Source: Alphaproteobacteria bacterium UBA2964 (GTDB lineage Bacteria; Pseudomonadota; Alphaproteobacteria; MPNO01; UBA2964). From it: a DNA stretch of 39,203 nt. The DNA is taken from NCBI GenBank assembly GCA_905182615.1, contig CAJJCG010000003.1, forward strand, positions 1 to 39,203, written 5' to 3'. The position numbers and the translations under genes were made by a program. The notes below the pieces were generated by a model. It searched no databases and was not told the DNA's origin. It saw only the letters and a program-made list of their open reading frames with translations. Of this stretch, positions 8,550 to 15,838 are shown one piece after another; position 1 is the first letter of the stretch; every line of letters starts with the position of its first letter.

Positions 8550-9434
8550 CTAATGGTCTGCGAGTTGATACTTGCATCGGGCACCATTGCCGACGATACG
8601 GCCCATCGTTGGGCTAGCGAAATGAGCTGGCAAAAGGAGCGTATCGATGTCGGCATGCTTCTGTACAAAACCAGTTCGGCTCACGCGTGACATTTCAGCG
8701 TCGATACAAAAACGGCTATTCCATTCTGGATAAGCGATCTGAATTGGGTGATGCAATATATCACCCGACAAGACGACATGCTGGCCATTGGCATTCAAAT
8801 CGACACAAACATGGCCCGGTGAATGGCCATGCGTTGGGTCAAGCGTAAACCGATCATCAATCTCAAAATCAGAGTCGACGAGGGCAACCTGCCCCGCCGC
8901 CATGACGGGCAAGACAGAATCAACAAAGCATCCATCCTGTGATCCCTGCCCGCCGCTCTCTTTCCCGATATTCTCCCAATGCTGATATTCCTTTTTATGA
9001 AAAACGTATTTGGCATTCGGAAATGTGGGTACCCATTGGCCGTTTTCGAGCCGTGTGTTCCAGCCAACGTGATCAGCATGGAGATGCGTGCACAGCACGT
9101 AATTGACTTCCTCGGGATGGACGCCTGCCCCGATCAACTGATCCAACCATGTCGACTCCAAATGATGCCAGGCAGGAGATGAAGGGCGTTCTTTTTCAGC
9201 GCCGACACAAGCATCAACCAGAACCGTATGATGCGGTGTTCTAATCACATAACTTTGAATGGCCCGAAAATAGGTGTTGGCGGCGACATCCCAAAAATGG
9301 GGCATGAGCCAGTCCATCTCCCCTTCGAACCCTTCCATTGTTGCATCAGGAAAGAAAACATTCGGAGCGTAGCCAGGTCCCTCGACTTCGATCAGGCGAT
9401 CTATCGTGACATCGCCAAATGTTGCTTGTCTCAT
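8550..9434 (-). CDS. MBL-fold metallo-hydrolase
   Basis: A 294-residue metallo-beta-lactamase-fold protein. The metal site HLHADH is at 117-122 (THLHADHVGW), with later ligands in HGHSPGHVC, SGDILHHP and LLPAHF. This pattern is that of lactonase/hydrolase members such as quorum-quenching-type lactonases and related esterases. A good ribosome site (AGGGGAC) lies 4 nt before the ATG. In this operon it could hydrolyse a lactone, thioester or amide made by the neighbouring dioxygenase or dehydrogenase steps; that is inference from position only. Stop and next start are 3 nt apart. Confidence 0.88.
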   Translation of the reverse strand: MRQATFGDVTIDRLIEVEGPGYAPNVFFPDATMEGFEGEMDWLMPHFWDVAANTYFRAIQSYVIRTPHHTVLVDACVGAEKERPSSPAWHHLESTWLDQLIGAGVHPEEVNYVLCTHLHADHVGWNTRLENGQWVPTFPNAKYVFHKKEYQHWENIGKESGGQGSQDGCFVDSVLPVMAAGQVALVDSDFEIDDRFTLDPTHGHSPGHVCVDLNANGQHVVLSGDILHHPIQIAYPEWNSRFCIDAEMSRVSRTGFVQKHADIDTLLLPAHFASPTMGRIVGNGARCKYQLADH

Positions 9435-9455
9435 TATTGTCCCCTGGCCGCTTGG

Positions 9456-9860
9456 CTAATCGAACATCGCGATACAGTCGATCTCAACATTGACCCCGGC
9501 CCGGTGCGGTCTGCCACCGATACAGGTCCGGGTTACCTTCTCTCCCTGCATATAGTCTGTGAAGGCGATATTGAACTTCTGAAAATCAGATTCGTCGCGC
9601 AAACAAACACGCATGTTCACCACGTTGGTAAAACTCGCCCCCGCCGCCTTGAGGACTCCTTCCAGATTTTTGAGAGTCTGAACGGTTTGCTCCTGAATAT
9701 CGTCGGAAACAACTTCCCGCGTTTCTGGATCGAGGGCCGCTTGTCCAGACAGGAACATCATATTGCCCCACCGAATACCCTGCGCCAGTGGCGACGGCGT
9801 GGATTTGTCAGTGAAACCGGTGGTCGGTGTCGTGGTGGAGGTGACTATTTCTTTGGGCAT
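9456..9860 (-). CDS. RidA family protein (possible 2-aminomuconate deaminase-like)
   Basis: A 134-residue RidA-fold protein: WGNMMFLSGQAALDPETREVV, QTVQTLKNLEGVLKAAGASF, NMRVCLRDESDFQKFN and VNVEIDCIAMFD. RidA proteins act as enamine/imine deaminases. Because it sits 11 nt downstream of a 3-hydroxyanthranilate dioxygenase-like gene, a role as 2-aminomuconate deaminase or a related enamine deaminase is attractive: RidA-fold deaminases act in known 3-hydroxyanthranilate and 2-aminophenol pathways. The Arg of canonical RidA (VARLP) is not in register here (GGRPHRAGV), so the active site may differ. It is clearly a different subgroup from the RidA-family protein at 2230-2703. Confidence 0.85.
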   Translation of the reverse strand: MPKEIVTSTTTPTTGFTDKSTPSPLAQGIRWGNMMFLSGQAALDPETREVVSDDIQEQTVQTLKNLEGVLKAAGASFTNVVNMRVCLRDESDFQKFNIAFTDYMQGEKVTRTCIGGRPHRAGVNVEIDCIAMFD

Positions 9861-9871
9861 TGGAAATTGAC

Positions 9872-10393
9872 CTATTGATCTTCAAACGGATTGGGCATGA
9901 CATGGCTGCAGCTGCCGCAAGTACGATGTTCCTCTGACTCGAAAAAATTAAGATAGGCGACGGAGACCGGATCGCTACGGTAATCACTGACGACGAACTG
10001 TTCTTCATGCAGAAGATGATCACATTCCGGGCAGAACCACTGGAACCGGTCGATCTCCCCGTCGCGGCGTTGGCGTTCGATGACCAGTAAGAATGCGTCC
10101 GGTGGAAAACGTGGCGAATGCGGAATGCCGGCTGCAGTATAAATGGTACAGCCTTCCTTCAAAACGGTGATTTCTTCTTTGCCTTCCGGCGTCCGAAAGT
10201 GAAGGTTCATCTCTCCTTTGATCATGTACATGACCTCGTCGACTGGATCGATATGGAACTCACTTCGATATTCCCGGCCACGCGCGACAAAGGCCAACGA
10301 CTCGGGTTGCTGCCAGAGTACTTTTACCCGATTACCGGTTTCAGCAAGCTCGGCCGCAATGGCATTTAAATCCCCAATTGGCATCGGCAACAT
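9872..10393 (-). CDS. 3-hydroxyanthranilate 3,4-dioxygenase-like cupin
   Basis: Predicted to open the ring of 3-hydroxyanthranilate with O2, giving 2-amino-3-carboxymuconate semialdehyde. From the ATG at 10393 it has 173 residues, as in bacterial enzymes. Iron ligands are visible as H47, E53 and H92 (FHIDPVDE, IPHSPR). Substrate-binding candidates are R43 and R95 and E106 in VIERQR. A C-terminal rubredoxin-like site has CPEC (121-124) and CGSC (159-162), as in the bacterial enzymes. The start is chosen because GGGAGA lies 6 nt upstream; a GTG seven codons earlier would bury that site. It is the second gene of the operon, 26 nt after the DUF1445 gene. No kynureninase or decarboxylase partner is in view. 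Confidence 0.86.
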   Translation of the reverse strand: MLPMPIGDLNAIAAELAETGNRVKVLWQQPESLAFVARGREYRSEFHIDPVDEVMYMIKGEMNLHFRTPEGKEEITVLKEGCTIYTAAGIPHSPRFPPDAFLLVIERQRRDGEIDRFQWFCPECDHLLHEEQFVVSDYRSDPVSVAYLNFFESEEHRTCGSCSHVMPNPFEDQ

Positions 10394-10419
10394 TGGATGT
10401 CTCCCTTTATGCACCGCGA

Positions 10420-11208
10420 TTATACCCGCGTAGACTCCGAAGTGATATCAGCAACAAACATATGGCCGGGGGCATGCGTTATCGCGAGCGGCGGCTTCGC
10501 ATTGACGATGGCCTCTTGCGGTGTAACGCCACAGGGCCAAAATACCGGCAGCTGATCTTCGGTCATCGTCACTGGATAACCAAATTCTGGCTTCGCTAAA
10601 TTTTTAATACCGAGCACTGCCGGATCACCGACATGGATCGGCGCACCATGGGCCATCGGATAATGCTTCGTAATCTCGGCAGCGCAGGCCGCCTCATCAT
10701 ACGTAAAAGGCCGCATAGACACGACCATCGTTCCGTTAAAGCGACCTGCCGGTATACAGGGCACTGTCGTGCGGAACATTGGTACAAAACCCGTTTCTGC
10801 AATATGCGGCAGGAGTAAACCCGCCTTCATTAAGGCATCTTCAGCAACGAAAGAGCACCCCAATAAGAATGTGACAAGGTCATCGTTCCACAAATCATGG
10901 ATATCTGTGGGATCTGCTGTCGGCTCGCCATCTCGAAAGACACGATAACGGGGCAGATCGCTTCGAACATCTGCTAAGGGTGCCACGATCCCGGGTTCGA
11001 AACGACCCGGCGCCAAGACTTCCAGGACTGGACAAGGCTGCGGGTTATTTTCACAAAACTGCTGAAACTCGTCCGCGTAATCAGAAGGTAGGATCACCAT
11101 ATTCGCCTGCACGTGGCCTGGTGCATGACCCGACGTAGCCCCGTCAAAAGATCCGTCCCGGCAGGCTGCCCGCAAATGAGCAGGAGAAAGAGATTTAAAA
11201 TCAGACAT
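10420..11208 (-). CDS. DUF1445 / putative hydro-lyase (D-glutamate cyclase family)
   Basis: A 262-residue protein of the DUF1445 family. Recognisable blocks are SPAHLRAACRDGSFDGATSG, APGHVQANMVILPSDYADEF, the IPAGRFNGTMVVSMRPF segment, GDPAVLGIKNLAKPEFG and the C-terminal ITHAPGHMFVADI. The animal mitochondrial D-glutamate cyclase contains this domain (D-glutamate to 5-oxo-D-proline); bacterial members are annotated only as putative hydro-lyases. The ATG at 11208 has AGG 5 nt upstream and fits family starts better than the open frame's extension to 11229. It is the first gene of the operon, so the promoter should lie in the 140-nt divergent gap before 11349. Confidence 0.87.
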   Translation of the reverse strand: MSDFKSLSPAHLRAACRDGSFDGATSGHAPGHVQANMVILPSDYADEFQQFCENNPQPCPVLEVLAPGRFEPGIVAPLADVRSDLPRYRVFRDGEPTADPTDIHDLWNDDLVTFLLGCSFVAEDALMKAGLLLPHIAETGFVPMFRTTVPCIPAGRFNGTMVVSMRPFTYDEAACAAEITKHYPMAHGAPIHVGDPAVLGIKNLAKPEFGYPVTMTEDQLPVFWPCGVTPQEAIVNAKPPLAITHAPGHMFVADITSESTRV

Positions 11209-11348
11209 TGGACCTAAGCCATACCGCAAACTGTGAATAACCGGAACCGCGAAATATTTAAGAGATAATTTTCACCCCGTTAACGCTTTTCACACGACTA
11301 CCCGTAAAAATCGCCAAATAGTTAGAGTAACTGAGACAACATTTGACA

Positions 11349-11873
11349 ATGTCTAGCGCAGCCCAACTTGCCTGTGAGCCGAGTACAGCGCCTGACAATC
11401 CAGGCCTGGCGGATCTGCGCACGCGCATAGCTGGAACCAACATCAATAAGAAGACGCTGCTCGCAACGGATTATCTCAACCACTTCAACGAGCTTGTCAT
11501 GGCCCTCGATTTGATACCAGACATGCCAGATTGTCTCCAAGACGCTCGGGAATGGCTTCCCAAAAGCTATGAAGAACATTTTGCGGATAGTCAGTTCTCT
11601 GATGCCACCCTCGCCATCGAAGCCGATGCGATTGCGCCAAGCAAATACAAAGTGGCGGTTTAGACAACGGTAGAGCGCCTCAATCGCTACATTCCGAGAT
11701 TTCTCGATCTCATCGAAGACGCTATCAAAAGCGGCGATTCAGGATTCCTAGCCTATGAAACGGCAACAGCCTCACAGACGCTGCAACGATTAATGGATGT
11801 CGTCAGCGCTCTTATCAACGGCGAACAACCGACGATGGACCAGGAATCCGTAGACGCGCTCCTGGATATCTAG
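11349..11873 (+). pseudogene. Conserved alphaproteobacterial hypothetical gene, interrupted by an in-frame TAG
   Basis: From the ATG at 11349 the frame encodes 104 residues (core TLLATDYLNHFNELVM, LIPDMPDCLQDAREW, PKSYEEHF) and then meets TAG at 11661-11663. The same frame stays open for a further 69 codons (TTVERLNRYIPRFLDLIED onward, ending VDALLDI) to a TAG at 11871. The downstream part begins with no usable ATG, GTG or TTG, and its composition continues the upstream part. I therefore read one ancestral gene of about 174 codons with a single nonsense codon. I recognise the family pattern (LLATDYLNHFNE, PDMP, PKSYxxHF) from alphaproteobacteria but know no function. Either a recent pseudogene or a sequencing error; the first part could still be made as a 104-residue protein. 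Confidence 0.7.
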
Positions 11874-11943
11874 CGGTCAAATTTTCGTCACCAAGCGGTT
11901 GTTTATTGTTGTCCTGCGCTAGCAATGATAACGTCTTAACCGT

Positions 11944-12687
11944 ATGAAATGGGTTCGCAGGGTCACCAGTCTTTTACTGCTTTTAGTGCTCGGTCCTGTC
12001 GCAGCTGCAATCGGGGGTGACGGAAACGTGGCTGGTGATTGGCGAACGGCAACCCGGCAAAGTAGCGGCCTTGCGCCAAAACCCGACACAACACCGGATG
12101 CGGTTGTGCAGGTTTATGCGGCGCGGGCTTTCTCATGGCGTGGCGCCTTTGCTGTCCATACATGGATATCTGTCAAACCCAAGAACGCTAGTGAATACAC
12201 TGTCTATGAGGTTATGGGCTGGTACGTCTTCGGTGGTGGCAGTGCTCTGCAAATTCACAATGACGAACCTGATCGATACTGGTTTGGTGCCCGGCCGGAA
12301 CTCTTGTCTGACCTAAGGGGTGAAAAAGCCACAACTGCCATCAAGAATATCGAGGCCGCGGTTAAAGCCTACCCCTACGCTGGCACCTATACGACCTGGC
12401 CTGGTCCTAACAGCAATACGTTTACGGCCTTCGTAACGCGGCGCGTTCCCGAACTTAAAACTGACCTACCGCCGACAGCAATCGGCAAAGACTATTTGTC
12501 CGGCGGATCAATTCTCGGAAAAGCACCAAGCGGCGGTGGCGCGCAAATCTCTATCCTTGGCGCTCTCGGTATACTCGTATCAGCCGAAGAAGGAATAGAG
12601 TTCAATATTCTCGGTCTTTCCTTTGGTATCGACCCCGGCGACCTCGCTTTACGATTGCCTGGCATCGGCAAGATTGGATTACGGTAG
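11944..12687 (+). CDS. DUF3750 domain protein, probably exported
   Basis: A 247-residue protein with a typical N-terminal signal or anchor (MKWVRRVTSLLLLLVLGPVAAA, Lys/Arg then Leu-rich). The DUF3750-like body includes VVQVYAARAFSWRGAFAVHTW, YTVYEVMGWYVFGGG and YPYAGTYTTWPGPNSNTFTAF. The conserved His, Asn and Cys-like positions (AVHTW, PGPNSNTF) recall NlpC/P60-like permuted folds, but no function is established. No clear ribosome site is seen before the ATG. It is followed 11 nt later by the J-domain gene and likely co-transcribed with it. Confidence 0.8.
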   Translation: MKWVRRVTSLLLLLVLGPVAAAIGGDGNVAGDWRTATRQSSGLAPKPDTTPDAVVQVYAARAFSWRGAFAVHTWISVKPKNASEYTVYEVMGWYVFGGGSALQIHNDEPDRYWFGARPELLSDLRGEKATTAIKNIEAAVKAYPYAGTYTTWPGPNSNTFTAFVTRRVPELKTDLPPTAIGKDYLSGGSILGKAPSGGGAQISILGALGILVSAEEGIEFNILGLSFGIDPGDLALRLPGIGKIGLR

Positions 12688-12698
12688 GCAGCACACAT

Positions 12699-13433
12699 AT
12701 GGCAATTTGGGGAAAAGTACTTGGTGGTGCAGCGGGTCTCATGATGGGCGGCCCGCTTGGCGCTTTGCTCGGTGGGATTGCCGGACACGCCTATGATCGT
12801 ATCAAGAGCGACCAGAAATATAGCGATGAGCCCGGCCTTGCAAAACAAACGACATTCGCAATCGGCGTCATCGTTCTTTCTGCAAAAATGGCAAAAGCCG
12901 ATGGCACCGTCACGCGGGACGAAGTCGAAGCTTTCAAGCAGATATTTCACATTCCGCCGGATGAAATCAAAAATGTTGGGCGGGTATTTGATCAGGCCCG
13001 CAAGGACTCCCATGGCTTCGAGCCCTATGCAAAACAGATAGCCAAATTATTCCGTGATAATCCGGCTGTACTGGAAGAGCTTCTCGGCGGCCTGTTCCAT
13101 ATCGCCAGGGCCGACGGTGTGGCGCATCCCAATGAAATCGAATTTCTCAAAAAATGCTCGGACATTTTCGGCTTTGATGAGGCAACTTTCGATCGGATGC
13201 GGGTGGCCCATATGGGGGCCGCAATGGATGACCCCTACGCAATCCTGGGCATCACCAGAGACATGAGTGACGCAGACGTCAGAAAAGCGTGGCGCAATCT
13301 AGCCAGAGAACATCATCCAGACACACTGATCGCTCAAGGCATGCCCGAGGACTTTGTTGAAATCGCGACGGAAAAGATCGCGACCATCAATGCTGCCTAT
13401 GACGAAATTTCAAAACAACGCGGCATGAAGTGA
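12699..13433 (+). CDS. DjlA-like co-chaperone (TerB-like domain plus C-terminal J domain)
   Basis: A 244-residue protein. Residues about 5-30 form a glycine-rich hydrophobic segment (GAAGLMMGGPLGALLGGIAG), a glycine-zipper-like membrane element. Residues about 50-170 form a TerB-like helical domain with acidic motifs KADGTVTRDE and RADGVAHPNE. Residues about 177-240 form a J domain (DDPYAILGI, VRKAWRNLAREHHPD) with the HPD tripeptide that stimulates DnaK ATPase. The architecture matches DjlA-type membrane co-chaperones. The stop overlaps the GTG start of the transporter gene by 4 nt. Confidence 0.9.
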   Translation: MAIWGKVLGGAAGLMMGGPLGALLGGIAGHAYDRIKSDQKYSDEPGLAKQTTFAIGVIVLSAKMAKADGTVTRDEVEAFKQIFHIPPDEIKNVGRVFDQARKDSHGFEPYAKQIAKLFRDNPAVLEELLGGLFHIARADGVAHPNEIEFLKKCSDIFGFDEATFDRMRVAHMGAAMDDPYAILGITRDMSDADVRKAWRNLAREHHPDTLIAQGMPEDFVEIATEKIATINAAYDEISKQRGMK

Positions 13434-14326
13434 AGCCAGTCGATATAGTCCTGGTTCTGACCGTGGTGACAATCTGGGGCGGCAACTTTATCGCCATGCG
13501 CACCGGCGCGTTGGACATTCCACCTTATTTTCTTCTCGGCCTCCGCCTCGCCGTCGCGGCGCTCGCACTCGTTTGGTTCGCCAAATCACCCCGTGGCATG
13601 GTCCTGCCGCTGATGGGGATTGCCTTCACGATGTGTATACTGCATTTCGGGTTGGGCTTGGTCGGTCTTCAATATGTCGAAGCAGGAACCGGCGCTCTGG
13701 CGATGCAGGCATCCGTACCATTTGCCGCCCTTCTGGCATGGATATTCTTCCGCGAGACGTTTGGATGGCTGCGTATTCTCGGAGTCATTTTCACGTTCGT
13801 TGGGATTACCGTCATTACTGGCGTCCCCCAACTGGAAGGCCGCATCGAGATGTTTCTCATTATGGTGGTTTCGGCACTGTTCTTTTCCGTGGCGACCATC
13901 CAAATCCGGCATCTCGGAAAAGTGGATTTTATTTCGGTCAATGCATGGGTCTGTATTTTCAGCACCCCGATGGCTTTTCTCGTATCGTTTTTGTTTGAAC
14001 AGGACCAATGGGCTGCAACGACGTCCGCCTCAACACCGGCATTGCTCGGCATTCTTTATATGGCCTTGATTGCTAGCGTCTTCGGGCAGGGTCTCTGGTA
14101 CCGGTTGCTACCCCGATACCAAACCAATCAAGTCATGCCCTTTACGTTACTAGTTCCCGTTCTGGGCATTATCTTTGGAATTCTGTTTCTTGATGAAAAA
14201 TTGAACTGGCAACTTATTCTCGGTGGACTAATTACCATCGCTGGCGTTGCCATCATTGTTTTACGTGGATCCAAATCAGTTACAGCCGAAACAGCCATCG
14301 CGAAGGACGAGAGCGACGAGAGATGA
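13430..14326 (+). CDS. EamA/DMT family transporter
   Basis: A 298-residue protein with about ten hydrophobic segments arranged as two EamA repeats: the first from VTIWGGNFIAMRTG and the second from VVSALFFSVATIQIRHLG, ending in the typical GIIFGILFLDEKLNW and LGGLITIAGVAIIV. Members export metabolites or amino acids; the substrate is not deducible. The GTG start overlaps the djlA-like stop (GTGA) and the stop overlaps the amidase ATG (ATGA). This gene is therefore translationally coupled on both sides. Confidence 0.9.
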   Translation: MKPVDIVLVLTVVTIWGGNFIAMRTGALDIPPYFLLGLRLAVAALALVWFAKSPRGMVLPLMGIAFTMCILHFGLGLVGLQYVEAGTGALAMQASVPFAALLAWIFFRETFGWLRILGVIFTFVGITVITGVPQLEGRIEMFLIMVVSALFFSVATIQIRHLGKVDFISVNAWVCIFSTPMAFLVSFLFEQDQWAATTSASTPALLGILYMALIASVFGQGLWYRLLPRYQTNQVMPFTLLVPVLGIIFGILFLDEKLNWQLILGGLITIAGVAIIVLRGSKSVTAETAIAKDESDER

Positions 14327-15009
14327 AAATTCTGCAACGTCCTTCCCCAAACTTTGGTGACCGCACCAATAGCAGCATAATCGACAAGCTGATCTTCCAT
14401 TATACCGGTATGAAATCTGGTAAGGACTCTCTTGTTCGAATGGGTGACAGCACTTCAGAAGTTAGTGCCCATTATTTCATCGATGAAGATGGGACAATCA
14501 CTCAGCTTGTCGACGAAGAAAAGCGAGCATGGCATGCCGGTGTTAGCTTTTGGGCAGGTGAAACCGATATCAATGGTCAGTCAATCGGTATCGAATTGCA
14601 AAACCCCGGCCACGAATGGGGATACCGGGAGTTTCCAGAGCAGCAGATTGATGCTCTCGTCGGACTCGCCATAGAGGTCTTGATCCGTCATGCCATTCCG
14701 GCAAAGAACGTCCTCGGACATTCCGACATTGCCCCGGAACGAAAACAAGATCCCGGTGAACTCTTTCCATGGCAACGGCTTGCCGCGATGAATGTGGGTT
14801 ACTGGCCAAAGTATGAATTGGAACCAACCTCTCCAAACATCGCCGACTGCAAACTCCGCGAGAATCTATCCAGCTTTGGATATAACCCTGAATCCCCACT
14901 TTCCGACGTTGTAACAGCCTTTCAACGGCACTTCCGATCAACAAACGTCGACGCCACCGTTGACTCTGAAACCGCCCTGTTAATCGCTACCTGCGCGAAG
15001 ATAGCTTGA
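14323..15009 (+). CDS. N-acetylmuramoyl-L-alanine amidase, AmpD/AmiD type
   Basis: Cleaves the amide bond between MurNAc and L-Ala in peptidoglycan or its anhydro-muropeptides. The Amidase_2 domain spans about 5-155, with zinc ligands H26 (IFHYTG), H133 (LGHSDIAP) and D143 (KQDPG) and the catalytic-region residues E91 (GIELQN) and K141. A C-terminal segment (about 172-222) resembles a peptidoglycan-binding-1 domain (LRENLSSFGY, VVTAFQRHFR), as in AmiD. No signal peptide is visible, which favours a cytoplasmic recycling role (AmpD-like) despite the AmiD-like layout. Its position beside the dcw cluster suits a wall-recycling function. The stop codon lies inside the likely rnpB promoter region. 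Confidence 0.9.
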   Translation: MKILQRPSPNFGDRTNSSIIDKLIFHYTGMKSGKDSLVRMGDSTSEVSAHYFIDEDGTITQLVDEEKRAWHAGVSFWAGETDINGQSIGIELQNPGHEWGYREFPEQQIDALVGLAIEVLIRHAIPAKNVLGHSDIAPERKQDPGELFPWQRLAAMNVGYWPKYELEPTSPNIADCKLRENLSSFGYNPESPLSDVVTAFQRHFRSTNVDATVDSETALLIATCAKIA

Positions 15010-15036
15010 CCCGCCGCCGATGCGGCGGCACATATT
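15006..15036 (+). promoter_or_regulatory. Probable rnpB promoter with a hairpin in its spacer
   Basis: TTGACC (15006-15011) overlaps the amidase stop codon, and CATATT (15031-15036) lies 19 nt further on, ending about 5 nt before the inferred RNase P RNA 5' end. The spacer is a perfect 7-bp dyad, CCGCCGC-CGAT-GCGGCGG (15011-15028). The long spacer and 4/6 match at -10 make this tentative. The dyad could instead end transcripts from the amidase operon, but it lacks a T-run. Confidence 0.4.
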
Positions 15037-15039
15037 GGC

Positions 15040-15434
<395 letters not shown>

Positions 15435-15448
15435 CTTGATTTTAAGTA

Positions 15449-15479
15449 TTATTCACGGATTGTTAACAAATGTGAATAA
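15449..15479. repeat. Inverted DnaA-box-like pair around a palindrome
   Basis: TTATTCAC (15449-15456) and GTGAATAA (15472-15479) form a perfect 8-bp inverted repeat. It encloses the self-complementary TTGTTAACAA (15460-15469). On the minus strand, 15479-15471 reads TTATTCACA, matching the relaxed DnaA-box consensus TTWTNCACA; the plus-strand copy TTATTCACG matches 8 of 9. DnaA binding is inference. Confidence 0.45.
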
Positions 15480-15711
15480 CCTGAGTCATCATAACCAATT
15501 GATTCTATTTATTTTAATAGTTTTTCGAAAACTAGCTTTTAGCCGCTCTGAATTCACGAAATAGCCCAGAACTCAACCAGGTATCGCCACAATGGCGATC
15601 TACTCTTGCAACATGTCATCCCGATCATCCGGTTTAGAGCTCGACTTCTAACCTCATGAGCCCGGAAAATGCGCCCTTTTGCTAAGGAGTATGTCGGCAC
15701 ATGGCACCAGC

Positions 15712-15775
15712 TCCCATTGACAAACCATGAAATCCCATGATAACCCATTAATTCCCATATTTGAAATAATGGGAA
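15712..15775 (-). promoter_or_regulatory. MraZ-box array (operator of the dcw cluster)
   Basis: MraZ binds direct repeats of TGGGA-type pentamers at 10-bp spacing. On the minus strand here the repeats are TGGGA (15757-15753), TGGGT (15747-15743), TGGGA (15737-15733), a degenerate TGGTT (15727-15723) and TGGGA (15716-15712), spaced 10, 10, 10 and 11 bp. A sixth copy, TGGGA, lies on the plus strand at 15770-15774 and forms TTCCCAT/ATGGGAA with the first. The array overlaps the promoter at 15717, implying autoregulation by MraZ. Confidence 0.78.
15717..15746 (+). promoter_or_regulatory. Candidate dcw promoter
   Basis: A perfect -35 hexamer TTGACA (15717-15722) is followed after 18 nt by TAACCC (15741-15746), a poor -10 (GATAAC or ATAACC with shorter spacers are alternatives). 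It would give an untranslated leader of roughly 85-90 nt before the mraZ GTG. MraZ boxes lie in its spacer and on its -10. Confidence 0.5.
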
Positions 15776-15838
15776 AAGCTGAGTTTGAGCGCTTCTTCTG
15801 GGGTAGAGGCGCTGCGGGTTTTGGAACGGGGGTTTAAG

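Larger units (their letters stand above)
15435..15838. other. Gene-free control region between rnpB and mraZ
   Basis: About 400 nt with no convincing coding sequence; the first half is AT-rich. Within it I see an inverted pair of DnaA-box-like 9-mers (15449-15479), two GANTC sites (15483-15487 and 15501-15505), and an AT hairpin TAGTTTT-TCG-AAAACTA (15518-15534). There is also a perfect hairpin ATCGCCA-CAA-TGGCGAT (15583-15599), the MraZ-box array (15712-15775), and an untranslated leader to the mraZ GTG. The AT hairpin is followed by GCTTTTAG and could be a weak rnpB terminator. Confidence 0.6.

Noticed and set aside
11661..11663. TAG as a pyrrolysine or other recoding site
   Set aside because: TAG ends several well-supported genes in this window, and nothing nearby suggests a recoding element; mutation or error is more likely.
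15440..15785. Replication origin between rnpB and mraZ
   Set aside because: Only two DnaA-box-like 9-mers are visible, without a cluster of boxes or origin-linked genes such as dnaA, hemE or parAB; a regulatory role is simpler.
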